From positions 1 to 8,214 of the forward strand of contig SLPX01000004.1 in NCBI GenBank assembly GCA_007131745.1: a DNA stretch of 8,214 bases, written 5' to 3'. Below the pieces are notes generated by a model that was given only the letters and a program-made list of their open reading frames with translations, did no database searches and had not been told where the DNA came from. Made by a program: the position numbers and the translations under genes. Each line of letters opens with the position of its first letter. The first letter of the stretch is position 1. Origin of the DNA: Myxococcales bacterium (lineage in GTDB: Bacteria > Myxococcota > Polyangia > HGW-17 > SLPX01). This document shows positions 1 through 6,097 of the stretch, piece after piece.

Positions 1-678
1 CTGATGAGCCATTCCGAAAACAAAGTTCCACGAATCTTCAGGATAGAGATCCTGGTATGCTAATCCCATTACCATCAATGCATCCTCGGGAATCCGCCGG
101 GCCAACATGCTTATTATCCAAACCGCGTGAATTTGAACCCATTGATTTTGAACCCAGGTGCTTTGGCCTTTTGATGGTAAGGCGATAGTTCCCCTTCTTG
201 TCTTAAACGGTCCTGTGAGTGGTTCTTCCCAACGGACCGGCCGGTTGAAATAAATTGAAACGAATTCACTCAGAAAGGATTTGTCAATTGTTTGTCCCGC
301 AGACGGTTCGCCGATTTCTCTCAGTAAAACGACTCTTTGGCGGAGGGGAGTATAATGAAAGTCTCTCCGAAATTTCTCGAAAGACTGGTGAGTTTCATTT
401 TTCCCCGGACCACTGCGCCAGTCCCTTGCGCCGGGCTCGGCCAGGGCTGCAAACGGGGCAAATTCGTTTTCTTCAAATCCAGCATATATTTTTATCGCGG
501 CAAGGTCGCTTTCATCCAAAACAACGGGATCTACCGGTGAATTGCATTTTGTTTCTGTTTCAGACGATGCGGAGTTTTTCCAACCGGTATTGCGTGCAAG
601 GGCCGGCAGGAAATGGAGACTGCCGGCCGTAAAAAGAGCGGCCGCTGCAATGCAGAATAAGAAAACACGATCTTTCAT
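1..678 (-). CDS. Secreted archaemetzincin-like zinc metallopeptidase, N-terminal part (runs off left edge)
   Basis: The minus strand is open without a stop from an ATG at 676-678 to the window edge, giving 226 residues. It starts MKDRVFLF, followed by a hydrophobic stretch and a likely signal-peptidase site near residue 29 (PALA before RN), so the product is probably exported. After a ~75-residue linker, the segment from about residue 110 (TPLRQRVVLLREIGEP) to 226 follows the order known from archaemetzincins (peptidase family M54). The clearest match is DLYPEDSWNFVFGMAH at residues 210-225, close to the 'DLYP..SWNFVFG.A' signature of bacterial, archaeal and human AMZ proteins. The HExxHxxGxxHC zinc site normally lies a few dozen residues further on and would be outside this window, so catalytic competence cannot be judged. 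Family members are predicted metalloproteases, mostly of unknown substrate; an N-terminal signal peptide is not the usual cytosolic form. No convincing ribosome-binding site precedes the ATG; only a weak AGAG lies about 8 bases upstream. Family call is fairly sure; function is inferred. Confidence 0.85.
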   Translation of the reverse strand, partial: MKDRVFLFCIAAAALFTAGSLHFLPALARNTGWKNSASSETETKCNSPVDPVVLDESDLAAIKIYAGFEENEFAPFAALAEPGARDWRSGPGKNETHQSFEKFRRDFHYTPLRQRVVLLREIGEPSAGQTIDKSFLSEFVSIYFNRPVRWEEPLTGPFKTRRGTIALPSKGQSTWVQNQWVQIHAVWIISMLARRIPEDALMVMGLAYQDLYPEDSWNFVFGMAHQ

Positions 679-736
679 GCGCTGTACTCTACATTGTCGA
701 ATTCACCGGGCAAGTTGAAGTGACGAACCTACACGA

Positions 737-773
737 TCTTTGACATTTGTTCGCGTATCGGTCTTGGCTGCAA
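737..773 (+). repeat. 37-bp direct repeat, copy 1 (upstream of the lipoprotein remnant)
   Basis: Positions 737-773 are identical, base for base, to 3145-3181. Each copy sits upstream of a version of the same lipoprotein gene: the remnant here, the intact gene at the other copy. It contains a perfect TTGACA at 740-745, but no good -10 box lies 16-18 bases downstream (CTTGGC at 17), so a promoter role is only possible. Because the flanks also carry related coding blocks, the simplest reading is a retained part of a duplicated locus. Confidence 0.85.
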
Positions 774-783
774 ACAGAAATAA

Positions 784-913
784 ATTCTTTTATGGGCCTT
801 CCTCCGTTTGCTTGGCGGATGCACACCAAAACCAGTCGGCAAAACTGCTGTTATCAAGAATGTATCCATTCCCGAGAACGCGAAATGGTTCATCCAGGAG
901 GTCCGGGAGATTA
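784..913 (+). pseudogene. Remnant of a leucine-rich-repeat lipoprotein gene (paralogue of the gene at 3329-3952)
   Basis: In the plus frame through 808, the peptide LLGGCTPKPVGKTAV and then IPENAKWFIQ can be read. The intact gene at 3329-3952 encodes LLGGCPAKPVGKTTV and IPENAKWFIQ. At DNA level 827-845 is identical to 3402-3420, and 866-890 is identical to 3594-3618. Relative to the intact gene the fragment has lost the start region (an in-frame TAA lies at 781-783), most of the ~57 residues between the two conserved blocks, and the whole leucine-rich-repeat part. Its right end meets the stop codon of the propeller gene at 911-913 on the other strand. The frame continues open to 1113, but that stretch is antisense to propeller codons and has no likeness to the paralogue. 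A TTG start at 808 has no ribosome-binding site, so this is read as a decayed copy rather than a gene. Exact ends are uncertain by a few tens of bases. Confidence 0.7.
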
Positions 914-2758
914 CAGGCGGCGGTGTAACACTGTTCCTCTGGCGCCCGCTGCAAAAAGGTGGCCGTCAATGCCGATCAGAGCGTTTACGTTGGCCCACTT
1001 GCTCATCAGCCTTTCGGAGGTCCATGTATCTCCGTCATAATGAGAGATTAGACCCCCGAGACCGCCGGCGTAAACATTTCCGGCGGTGTCACCCCAGAGA
1101 GCGTAATAGATAGGCCCGCCCCCCCACTCATCCCCCTCGGCGATCGCGGACCAGGACTCACCATCGAAGTGAAGCACCATTCCGCCCCATCCGGCAGCGT
1201 AGACGTTGTCGGCGTCCAGGCCCCACACGACTTCCAGGGGTTGTTCGGTCTCCGTGGCCATCGGGCTCCACGCGTTGCCGTTATAGTGAAGGATGGTGCC
1301 GGAGCCGCCTACCGCGAACACGTCGCTTTCGGAATTGCCCCACACGCCCGTCAGGTGGACTTCGGTGGAGCTATCCTGGGGACTCCACGCTGTGCCGTCG
1401 TAGTGAAAGATATCTCCGCCCGCGCCGACCACAAACACGTCGTCAGCTCTACTTCCCCAAACATCGTAAAGGGTCGAAGCATCCAACGCCACCCACAGTT
1501 CCCAGGCAGAGCCGTTGTAGCGCCAGATGCGCCCGCCGTCACCCACTGCCCAGATGTCATCAGGGGATGCTCCCCAGAGACCGCGAAGATTGAGCATAAT
1601 TGAGCTGGGTAGGGCAGTGACTCGGACGCCGTCGTAGTGATACAAAAGACCCGCTGCGCCCGAGAACCACACATCGTCCGGGCTGCTTGCCCACGATGCC
1701 ATTATATCTCCGGTAGGGCCGCTGGATACATGGACCATACCGCTCCCATTCCCATGCAAGATCGTTCCATCGGATCCCACGGCATAGACGTCGTCGGGTC
1801 CGCTCCCCCACACGTCGCGCAACCACACAAGGGAAGGGTCGGAGATTGAGCGCCACGACGCACCATCATAATGAAATACCGCTCCTCCGGATCCCACTGC
1901 GAACACGTTGTCTGCGGCGGTTCCCCAGACCTTCTCGAGGGATCCGGCTCCTTCTACTTCGAGCGACACAATCTCGTTTCCGTCGTAGTGCGAAACACCT
2001 TGGAGACCGACCAGGTAGATGTTGTCCGGGCTGCTTCCCCATATGCCTGAGTAGGAATAGAGGCTGTCTCCTCCGGCAATCATCTGCCAATCCGATCCGT
2101 TATAGCGAAGCATTGTGCCGGCGGACCCCACGGCGAAAACGTTATCTTGTCCACTGCCCCATACGTCCACGAGAGCGTGCGTAACAAATGAATCCACCGG
2201 ACTCCACGAGCCGCCGTCGTAGTGCAGAAGTTCTCCACCGAGTCCTACCGCCCAGACGTCGTCGGCTGCGCTGCCCCATACGCCGCGCAAATCCGACTCA
2301 GTGCCCGAGTCCTGCTCGACCCACGTAGCGCCGTTGTAGTAGACTATGACTCCGTTCTCCCCCACTGCGAACACGTTGTTCGGTCCGCTCCCCCAGACCG
2401 CATCCAGATTGCCATCCGTACTCGAATCCTGGTGAGACCACACCTCGCCGTTGTAGTGAATGATCGTTCCTGAACGACCTACGGCGAACACGTCGCCCGG
2501 GCCGTCGGCCCACACTCCGACCAGGCCGTTTCCCTGAGGCCATGGGTTCAACCAGCACCAGCCCTCTGAATCGCAGACCCGCTGTGGCGCCTCGCCGTCC
2601 GGAACATCGCCTCCATCGGCGACCCACGCGTCCGAAACACCGCCATCATCAACCCCCGCGTCGGAACGATCTGATATTCTCTCTTTTTTGCAACCTGAAA
2701 ACGTGTAGAGGAAAACAAGTGACATAAACAGGCAAACTGACAATTTGTTCTTAAACAT
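911..2758 (-). CDS. Lipoprotein built of fourteen ~39-residue propeller-type repeats
   Basis: The product has 615 residues. The ATG at 2756-2758 is chosen because GGAG lies 6 bases upstream on the minus strand; an upstream in-frame TTG at 2770 overlaps that ribosome-binding site and is unlikely. Residues 1-23 form a lipoprotein signal (hydrophobic core, then YTFSGC with Cys23 the lipidation site). Residues 24-60 are an Asp/Gly/Ala-rich linker, and Cys62 and Cys68 may pair. From residue 79 to the end run fourteen repeats with the pattern L..VWGSGPDDVFAVG..GTILHYDG..W, each about 39 residues; repeats 12 to 14 vary in length. This repeat type is frequent in Myxococcota-like surface proteins and resembles BNR/YVTN/WD-type propeller blades. 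Fourteen blades would fit two seven-bladed propellers, which is inference. The likely role is binding or scaffolding at the outer membrane or surface; no catalytic motif is visible. The protein ends at GTVLHRRL, close to the natural end of a blade, exactly where the lipoprotein remnant begins on the opposite strand. Confidence 0.92.
   Translation of the reverse strand: MFKNKLSVCLFMSLVFLYTFSGCKKERISDRSDAGVDDGGVSDAWVADGGDVPDGEAPQRVCDSEGWCWLNPWPQGNGLVGVWADGPGDVFAVGRSGTIIHYNGEVWSHQDSSTDGNLDAVWGSGPNNVFAVGENGVIVYYNGATWVEQDSGTESDLRGVWGSAADDVWAVGLGGELLHYDGGSWSPVDSFVTHALVDVWGSGQDNVFAVGSAGTMLRYNGSDWQMIAGGDSLYSYSGIWGSSPDNIYLVGLQGVSHYDGNEIVSLEVEGAGSLEKVWGTAADNVFAVGSGGAVFHYDGASWRSISDPSLVWLRDVWGSGPDDVYAVGSDGTILHGNGSGMVHVSSGPTGDIMASWASSPDDVWFSGAAGLLYHYDGVRVTALPSSIMLNLRGLWGASPDDIWAVGDGGRIWRYNGSAWELWVALDASTLYDVWGSRADDVFVVGAGGDIFHYDGTAWSPQDSSTEVHLTGVWGNSESDVFAVGGSGTILHYNGNAWSPMATETEQPLEVVWGLDADNVYAAGWGGMVLHFDGESWSAIAEGDEWGGGPIYYALWGDTAGNVYAGGLGGLISHYDGDTWTSERLMSKWANVNALIGIDGHLFAAGARGTVLHRRL
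914..2524 (-). repeat. Fourteen tandem ~117-bp coding repeats of the propeller lipoprotein
   Basis: This stretch encodes residues 79-615. The unit is about 117 bases (39 codons) with strongly conserved WG, D-[DN]-[VI], VG, GG and HY[DN]G positions. Units differ in sequence, so this is an old, diverged array and not a fresh tandem expansion. Units 5 and 8 are the most divergent: the final W is lost in both, and WGS becomes WASS in unit 8. Unit 14 is short and lacks the W-G core. Confidence 0.88.
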
Positions 2759-2949
2759 AAAAAGCTCCAAAGAAGGATAAGTGTTATATGGAAGAAGCGG
2801 CTGCAGGAGCCGAGTAAAAAAGACCGGCTGAATGGCTGCTCAAAGAGCCATGCTCCATGTTGTTTGCGCGAGCATTCATTTCTCCTGCCGACTCATTCCA
2901 ATAAAATGCGTTCCCTTGCCATTACTGATTGGAATAACGGAAAGCGCAC

Positions 2950-2979
2950 AATTTATTGGGCTTTACCCTTTCTTGTCAA
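2950..2979 (-). promoter_or_regulatory. Candidate sigma-70-type promoter of the propeller lipoprotein gene
   Basis: On the minus strand, a perfect TTGACA (-35) at 2974-2979 is followed after 18 bases by TAAATT (-10, 4 of 6 consensus bases) at 2950-2955. A 6-bp perfect stem, CTGCCC/GGGCAG (2981-2986 with 2994-2999), abuts the upstream side of the -35 box. It could be an operator or chance. The predicted leader to the ATG at 2758 would be about 185 bases. This is a consensus match only. Confidence 0.35.
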
Positions 2980-3144
2980 GCTGCCCTTTGCAGGGGCAGG
3001 TTCAATCAAAAAGGAGTAAAATTTTTTGCAGTCTTCACCGATGATTTCTCGTTTTTGCTTCAGGCAAACCGGTTTTGAAATCAGGGGGGATTTTCTTTTG
3101 CTTTGTTCAAGACAGAGCAGGGATCGACAGGTCACGTAATACGG

Positions 3145-3181
3145 TCTTTGACATTTGTTCGCGTATCGGTCTTGGCTGCAA
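3145..3181 (+). repeat. 37-bp direct repeat, copy 2 (upstream of the intact lipoprotein gene)
   Basis: This is identical to 737-773. It includes TTGACA at 3148-3153 and ends about 147 bases before the ATG at 3329. Beyond the 37 bases the two loci diverge quickly, until the coding blocks of the remnant and the intact gene match again. The strict identity, against much weaker identity in between, hints that this piece may be under constraint, for example as an upstream activating or promoter element. That is inference. Confidence 0.85.
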
Positions 3182-3328
3182 TCGGCAAAAAAATGATGGT
3201 TATGGCGCATGTTCACTCTTGATCAGCATTCGACGACAACAAAAAGGGTGGACATGAATTTGCCCGATTGGTATCTGATAACACAGTGATGTGAGCGTCG
3301 GGATAACGAAAAGAAAGGGGCGTTGAAC

Positions 3329-3952
3329 ATGCAAAAGAAGATCCTCCTGACACGAGCATTTGTTTTAGCCGCCTCCTTCGGTTTGCTCGGGGGATGCCCG
3401 GCAAAACCAGTCGGCAAAACAACCGTTGCATCTCCGGATGCGCTGGAATCCGGGGTAGATATGGAGGTATTCAAGGAGCAACTGGAAATTCCAAATAAAG
3501 AATTCCGTGTAGCTATCTATGTTGTTCCCGACTCACCGTTGGATGTCCCAGAGCTTCTCGGACGAACCTCCCTTGCAGATGTGAAGAGTTTCGCCATTCC
3601 CGAGAACGCGAAATGGTTTATCCAACCGGCTGATAAGAATATAAGCGATGAAGATCTCTTTTTTATCTTGCGAGACGTTGCGGGTTCCGGAGTGGGTGGA
3701 TTGTCTTTGGAAGGCTGCCGAAATGTGACAAATGCTGGTTTGGTGCATCTAAAAAACATGACTTCGCTGGAGGAGCTATCTCTTTATTCGGACATCACGG
3801 ACGCTGGGTTTGCGCATGTAAAAAACATGACTTCGCTGAGGTTTCTCAGGCTGATCGATACACAAGTCACGGAGGCTGATCTCCGGGATTTTCGGGCTGC
3901 TCGACCGGATACGGCTGTTAAAATATTGGTACGAATGAGACGCGACCCCTGA
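3329..3952 (+). CDS. Leucine-rich-repeat lipoprotein
   Basis: The product has 207 residues. The ATG at 3329 is preferred over an in-frame TTG at 3323, because AAAGGGG at 3314-3320 lies 8 bases before the ATG but only 2 before the TTG. Residues 1-23 are a lipoprotein signal ending LLGGC, with Cys23 the predicted lipidation site. Residues 24-120 are a region I do not recognise, containing the block IPENAKWFIQ that also survives in the remnant at 784-913. From about residue 121 to 200 there are roughly three leucine-rich repeats of ~23 residues. They follow the cysteine/'ITDAG' type: LSLEGCRNVTNAGLVHLKNM, then LSLYSDITDAGFAHVKNM, then LRLIDTQVTEADL. The closing segment (FRAARPDTAVKI) resembles the usual cap of such arrays. 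These repeats typically bind proteins; the partner is unknown. It is likely anchored in the outer or inner membrane facing the periplasm or exterior. No clear hairpin terminator follows. Confidence 0.9.
   Translation: MQKKILLTRAFVLAASFGLLGGCPAKPVGKTTVASPDALESGVDMEVFKEQLEIPNKEFRVAIYVVPDSPLDVPELLGRTSLADVKSFAIPENAKWFIQPADKNISDEDLFFILRDVAGSGVGGLSLEGCRNVTNAGLVHLKNMTSLEELSLYSDITDAGFAHVKNMTSLRFLRLIDTQVTEADLRDFRAARPDTAVKILVRMRRDP
3751..3838 (+). repeat. Near-identical leucine-rich-repeat unit boundaries (19-bp repeat, 69-bp period)
   Basis: The 19 bases at 3751-3769 recur exactly at 3820-3838, encoding KNMTSL in both places. The offset of 69 bases equals one 23-residue leucine-rich-repeat unit. Exact DNA identity here contrasts with diverged sequence elsewhere in the units and suggests a fairly recent unit duplication or gene conversion within the array. 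Confidence 0.8.
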
Positions 3953-4059
3953 ATACGCCGGTGAAAAGTTAAACAGGATCTCATTGAGTTCCGGACAAAC
4001 ATGCTCGCAGGGACGTCGAGGCAGGCCGTCTTGTTTGTTTCTTTTTCTCGATGTTTTTG

Positions 4060-4089
4060 TTGAAAAGCTTTTTTTGGTTTCCCTATTGT
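4060..4089 (+). promoter_or_regulatory. Weak candidate promoter of the M30-like peptidase gene
   Basis: TTGAAA at 4060-4065 (5 of 6 for a -35 box) and TATTGT at 4084-4089 (4 of 6 for a -10 box) are separated by 18 bases, in a T-rich stretch about 110 bases upstream of the ATG at 4197. If used, transcription would start before the TCTTGG microsatellite and place it in the mRNA leader. The surrounding T-richness makes chance matches likely. Confidence 0.25.
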
Positions 4090-4128
4090 CTTTCTATCTT
4101 TGCTTGCCTGTAGAAGTTCATCGATCTA

Positions 4129-4158
4129 TCTTGGTCTTGGTCTTGGTCTTGGTCTTGA
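4129..4158 (+). repeat. Hexanucleotide microsatellite TCTTGG, five units
   Basis: Four perfect TCTTGG units (4129-4152) are followed by one imperfect unit, TCTTGA (4153-4158). It ends 38 bases before the ATG of the M30-like peptidase gene. It is non-coding. Changes in unit number would alter leader or promoter spacing by 6 bases without affecting a reading frame. Confidence 0.9.
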
Positions 4159-4196
4159 TCCTGAGCTTGAGTTGAACATTCTTCGGAGATGAACAG

Positions 4197-6071
4197 ATGA
4201 CTCGTCGAACTTTCCGTTTCCAATTGCCGATAAATTTGCATTCACTGAACCGGGTCTTGTGTTGCCTGATGATTGTTTCCGGAGCATGGTCCGTTGTCGG
4301 GTGTAGCGATTCCTCCGGCGGTAAGTGTGTGCCCCGCGCTTGTGAAGACGAAGGTCGGGAGTGCGGCTTCTGGGATGATGGGTGCGGACGCCCGTTGGAC
4401 TGTGGGGTCTGCGTCGATCCTTTGAGCGCATGCAATGAGGAGGTTGGGCTGTGCGAGTGCCTGCATGACACCTGTGCGTCGGGTTGCTGTGCCGGGCACG
4501 AGCGCTGCAAGGAGAACCAATGCGTCCTGCGTGGCTGGTACGAGGTCGACCTGGAGTCGGTTCACGCGCCGGATGAGTACACCGTGGTGGTGAAACTCTC
4601 TGCCGATCCCTCAGATGAGAGGGCCGGCGATGTGACGAGGTATTCATTGAGTTCGGACCGCGGAACCTTGACCGTCGTGGAGGCTTCCTACGACCAGCCA
4701 ACGCTTACGGTCACACTCGTCACCGAGCGACAGAAGCTGGGGGTCACCTATGAATTGAGCGTGGATACCTCGCCCGAAGCCACGAACCCGATTGTCGAGA
4801 GCTTCCCGGCTGCCGATACAGCCGAACTCTGGGTGATCGATTTTGGCGATCCCTACTTCAGCCAGTATCTGATCGTAGCCTACCGTGCTGGTGTGGGAGA
4901 GCACAGCGTGGCCTACATAGAGGAGGGGATGTCCGCGTTCGACACAACGGAGACCCTCGAGCGGTTTGACTCTGTGGTGTATCCAACCCTTACCCAGACG
5001 TTCTACCCGGCGCCCGACATGGATGACAACGGCCGAATCCTGTTGCTCGGGGTCAACGGCGAAAACTACTTTGGTGGTTACTTCAACCAGATCAACGCCT
5101 ACCCTGACCATCAGACCGTGGCGGAGTGGGGTGTCCACTCCAATGAGATGGAGATAGTGCATGTGAACTTGGTTTGGAACACTTGGTTTATGACCGAGGT
5201 GGTGCCGCACGAGTTTTCTCACCTTTTGTACCATGCACGGCGCGGGTTCACGGATACTTACTGGGAATACCACGACGAAGGTTTGGCCGAGTGCGCAGTA
5301 CACCTGGCCGCCGGCGTCAACCAGTATGCCATCAACCACTACACAGCGGATCCGAACGGCGCCATCGGCGCGGGACTATCTCTGGTGAACTGGGGTTGGG
5401 GCCAGTACGACAATTATGTACAGGCGTACCTCTTCTGGATGTATTTGGCCTCGCAGACGGGCGGGCTGCCGGCCTTGACGGAGATTTTCGACCTGGATAC
5501 CGGAAGCCCGACCGAGGTGGATGAATGGATACAGGATCGGCTGGGCAGTACGTTCAGCTTTGCTCACCAGGACAACCTTTTGGCGAACTGGATCCAAGCG
5601 GACCAGGGACCTCATGGATATGAGGGTCTGTTGAGCTTTCAATCGGCCAACGCGCCGACTGTGACTCCGGGGGTCACATCGGTTTCGCTCGAGCCCTTCA
5701 CCGGAGTTTTTTTCGTCCTCGCTGATGACACTGTTGACTACCCTGGGACTCAGGGGCCCGATATCCAATACACCGGCATATCAGCGGACATGACGGTTGA
5801 CTTTTCACCGCCTTTCAACGTGGCCGGCGGCGCGTTGCTCGTGTACAACACGCGTTTCGACTACCATAACTGGACCGGCCAACCATCGGGACCGGACTTG
5901 CCTGCCCTGCTTCCTTTGGTAACGCCGCTCCCACCGGCTTCCGGGTTGGCCGGTTCGCTGAATTTGCCGCCGGACGTGTCGCCGGCTTGGCTGAATCCCC
6001 CTCCGTTTAACCCGGATAGACTCGACCGGATGAGACGCTGGCAACGAAAGACTCTTGATCGGATCCGTTGA
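4197..6071 (+). CDS. Cysteine-rich lipoprotein metallopeptidase, M30/hyicolysin-like
   Basis: The product has 624 residues; the ATG is preceded by GGAG 8 bases upstream. A long basic N-region (1-19) and hydrophobic core end in SVVGC, with Cys36 the likely lipidation site. Residues 44-109 carry 14 cysteines; the first half (CVPRACEDEGRECG...DGCGRPLDCGVC) matches the DGCG-type module seen in many myxobacterial surface proteins. Residues ~112-195 look like a bacterial Ig-like strand domain. The peptidase part has DMDDNGRILLL (274-284), SNEMEI (315-320), the zinc motif HEFSH at 338-342 with catalytic Glu339, and DEGLAE at 360-365, where Glu361 fits the third zinc ligand of gluzincins. The order SNE.EI, HEF.H, (N/D)EG.AE is that of M30 peptidases such as hyicolysin. 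The C-terminal third (about 470-624) is unassigned, Pro-rich near the end, and finishes in a basic tail. The enzyme probably degrades proteins at the cell surface. All expected zinc and catalytic residues are present. Confidence 0.9.
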   Translation: MTRRTFRFQLPINLHSLNRVLCCLMIVSGAWSVVGCSDSSGGKCVPRACEDEGRECGFWDDGCGRPLDCGVCVDPLSACNEEVGLCECLHDTCASGCCAGHERCKENQCVLRGWYEVDLESVHAPDEYTVVVKLSADPSDERAGDVTRYSLSSDRGTLTVVEASYDQPTLTVTLVTERQKLGVTYELSVDTSPEATNPIVESFPAADTAELWVIDFGDPYFSQYLIVAYRAGVGEHSVAYIEEGMSAFDTTETLERFDSVVYPTLTQTFYPAPDMDDNGRILLLGVNGENYFGGYFNQINAYPDHQTVAEWGVHSNEMEIVHVNLVWNTWFMTEVVPHEFSHLLYHARRGFTDTYWEYHDEGLAECAVHLAAGVNQYAINHYTADPNGAIGAGLSLVNWGWGQYDNYVQAYLFWMYLASQTGGLPALTEIFDLDTGSPTEVDEWIQDRLGSTFSFAHQDNLLANWIQADQGPHGYEGLLSFQSANAPTVTPGVTSVSLEPFTGVFFVLADDTVDYPGTQGPDIQYTGISADMTVDFSPPFNVAGGALLVYNTRFDYHNWTGQPSGPDLPALLPLVTPLPPASGLAGSLNLPPDVSPAWLNPPPFNPDRLDRMRRWQRKTLDRIR

Positions 6072-6097
6072 GCAGGAGTCCGGCGGGGAGGGCGGAA

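Larger units (their letters stand above)
2759..3328. other. 570-bp divergent intergenic region
   Basis: No gene is supported here; the open frames are short, lack ribosome-binding sites and resemble no protein I know. It contains the ribosome-binding site and candidate promoter of the minus-strand propeller gene, the second copy of the 37-bp repeat (3145-3181), and the ribosome-binding site of the plus-strand lipoprotein gene (AAAGGGG at 3314-3320). Small inverted repeats are present near 2832-2851 (ATGGCT/AGCCAT) and 2895-2935 (ATTCCAAT/ATTGGAAT). Both are short enough to be chance. The stretch 2940-3090 looks A/T-richer than its coding neighbours. Confidence 0.6.

Noticed and set aside
255..632. 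Plus-strand open frame of 125 residues
   Set aside because: It lies antisense to the archaemetzincin-like gene, whose protein has recognisable motifs; the plus-frame product looks random and lacks a ribosome-binding site.
808..1113. Plus-strand open frame beginning LLGGCTPKPVGK as a real small lipoprotein gene
   Set aside because: It starts only at TTG without ribosome-binding site, has lost its signal peptide core to an in-frame stop at 781-783, and its second half is antisense to propeller codons. It is treated as a remnant.
2895..2935. 8-bp inverted repeat ATTCCAAT/ATTGGAAT
   Set aside because: With a 25-base spacer in a 570-base region, such a match is expected by chance often enough, and no neighbouring signal supports it.
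2953..3216. Minus-strand open frame of 87 residues in the intergenic region
   Set aside because: No ribosome-binding site and no protein likeness; it overlaps the candidate promoter and the duplicated 37-bp element.
4126..4701. Minus-strand open frame of 191 residues, Arg/Pro/His-rich
   Set aside because: It is antisense to the cysteine-rich part of the M30-like peptidase; composition reflects the complement of that coding sequence and the microsatellite.
4644..5339. Minus-strand open frame of 231 residues
   Set aside because: It is antisense to the Ig-like and catalytic regions of the peptidase gene, with no motif or ribosome-binding site of its own.
6072..6097. Bidirectional terminator between the convergent peptidase and cysteine-repeat genes
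   Set aside because: The 26 bases form no convincing hairpin with a T-tract on either strand.
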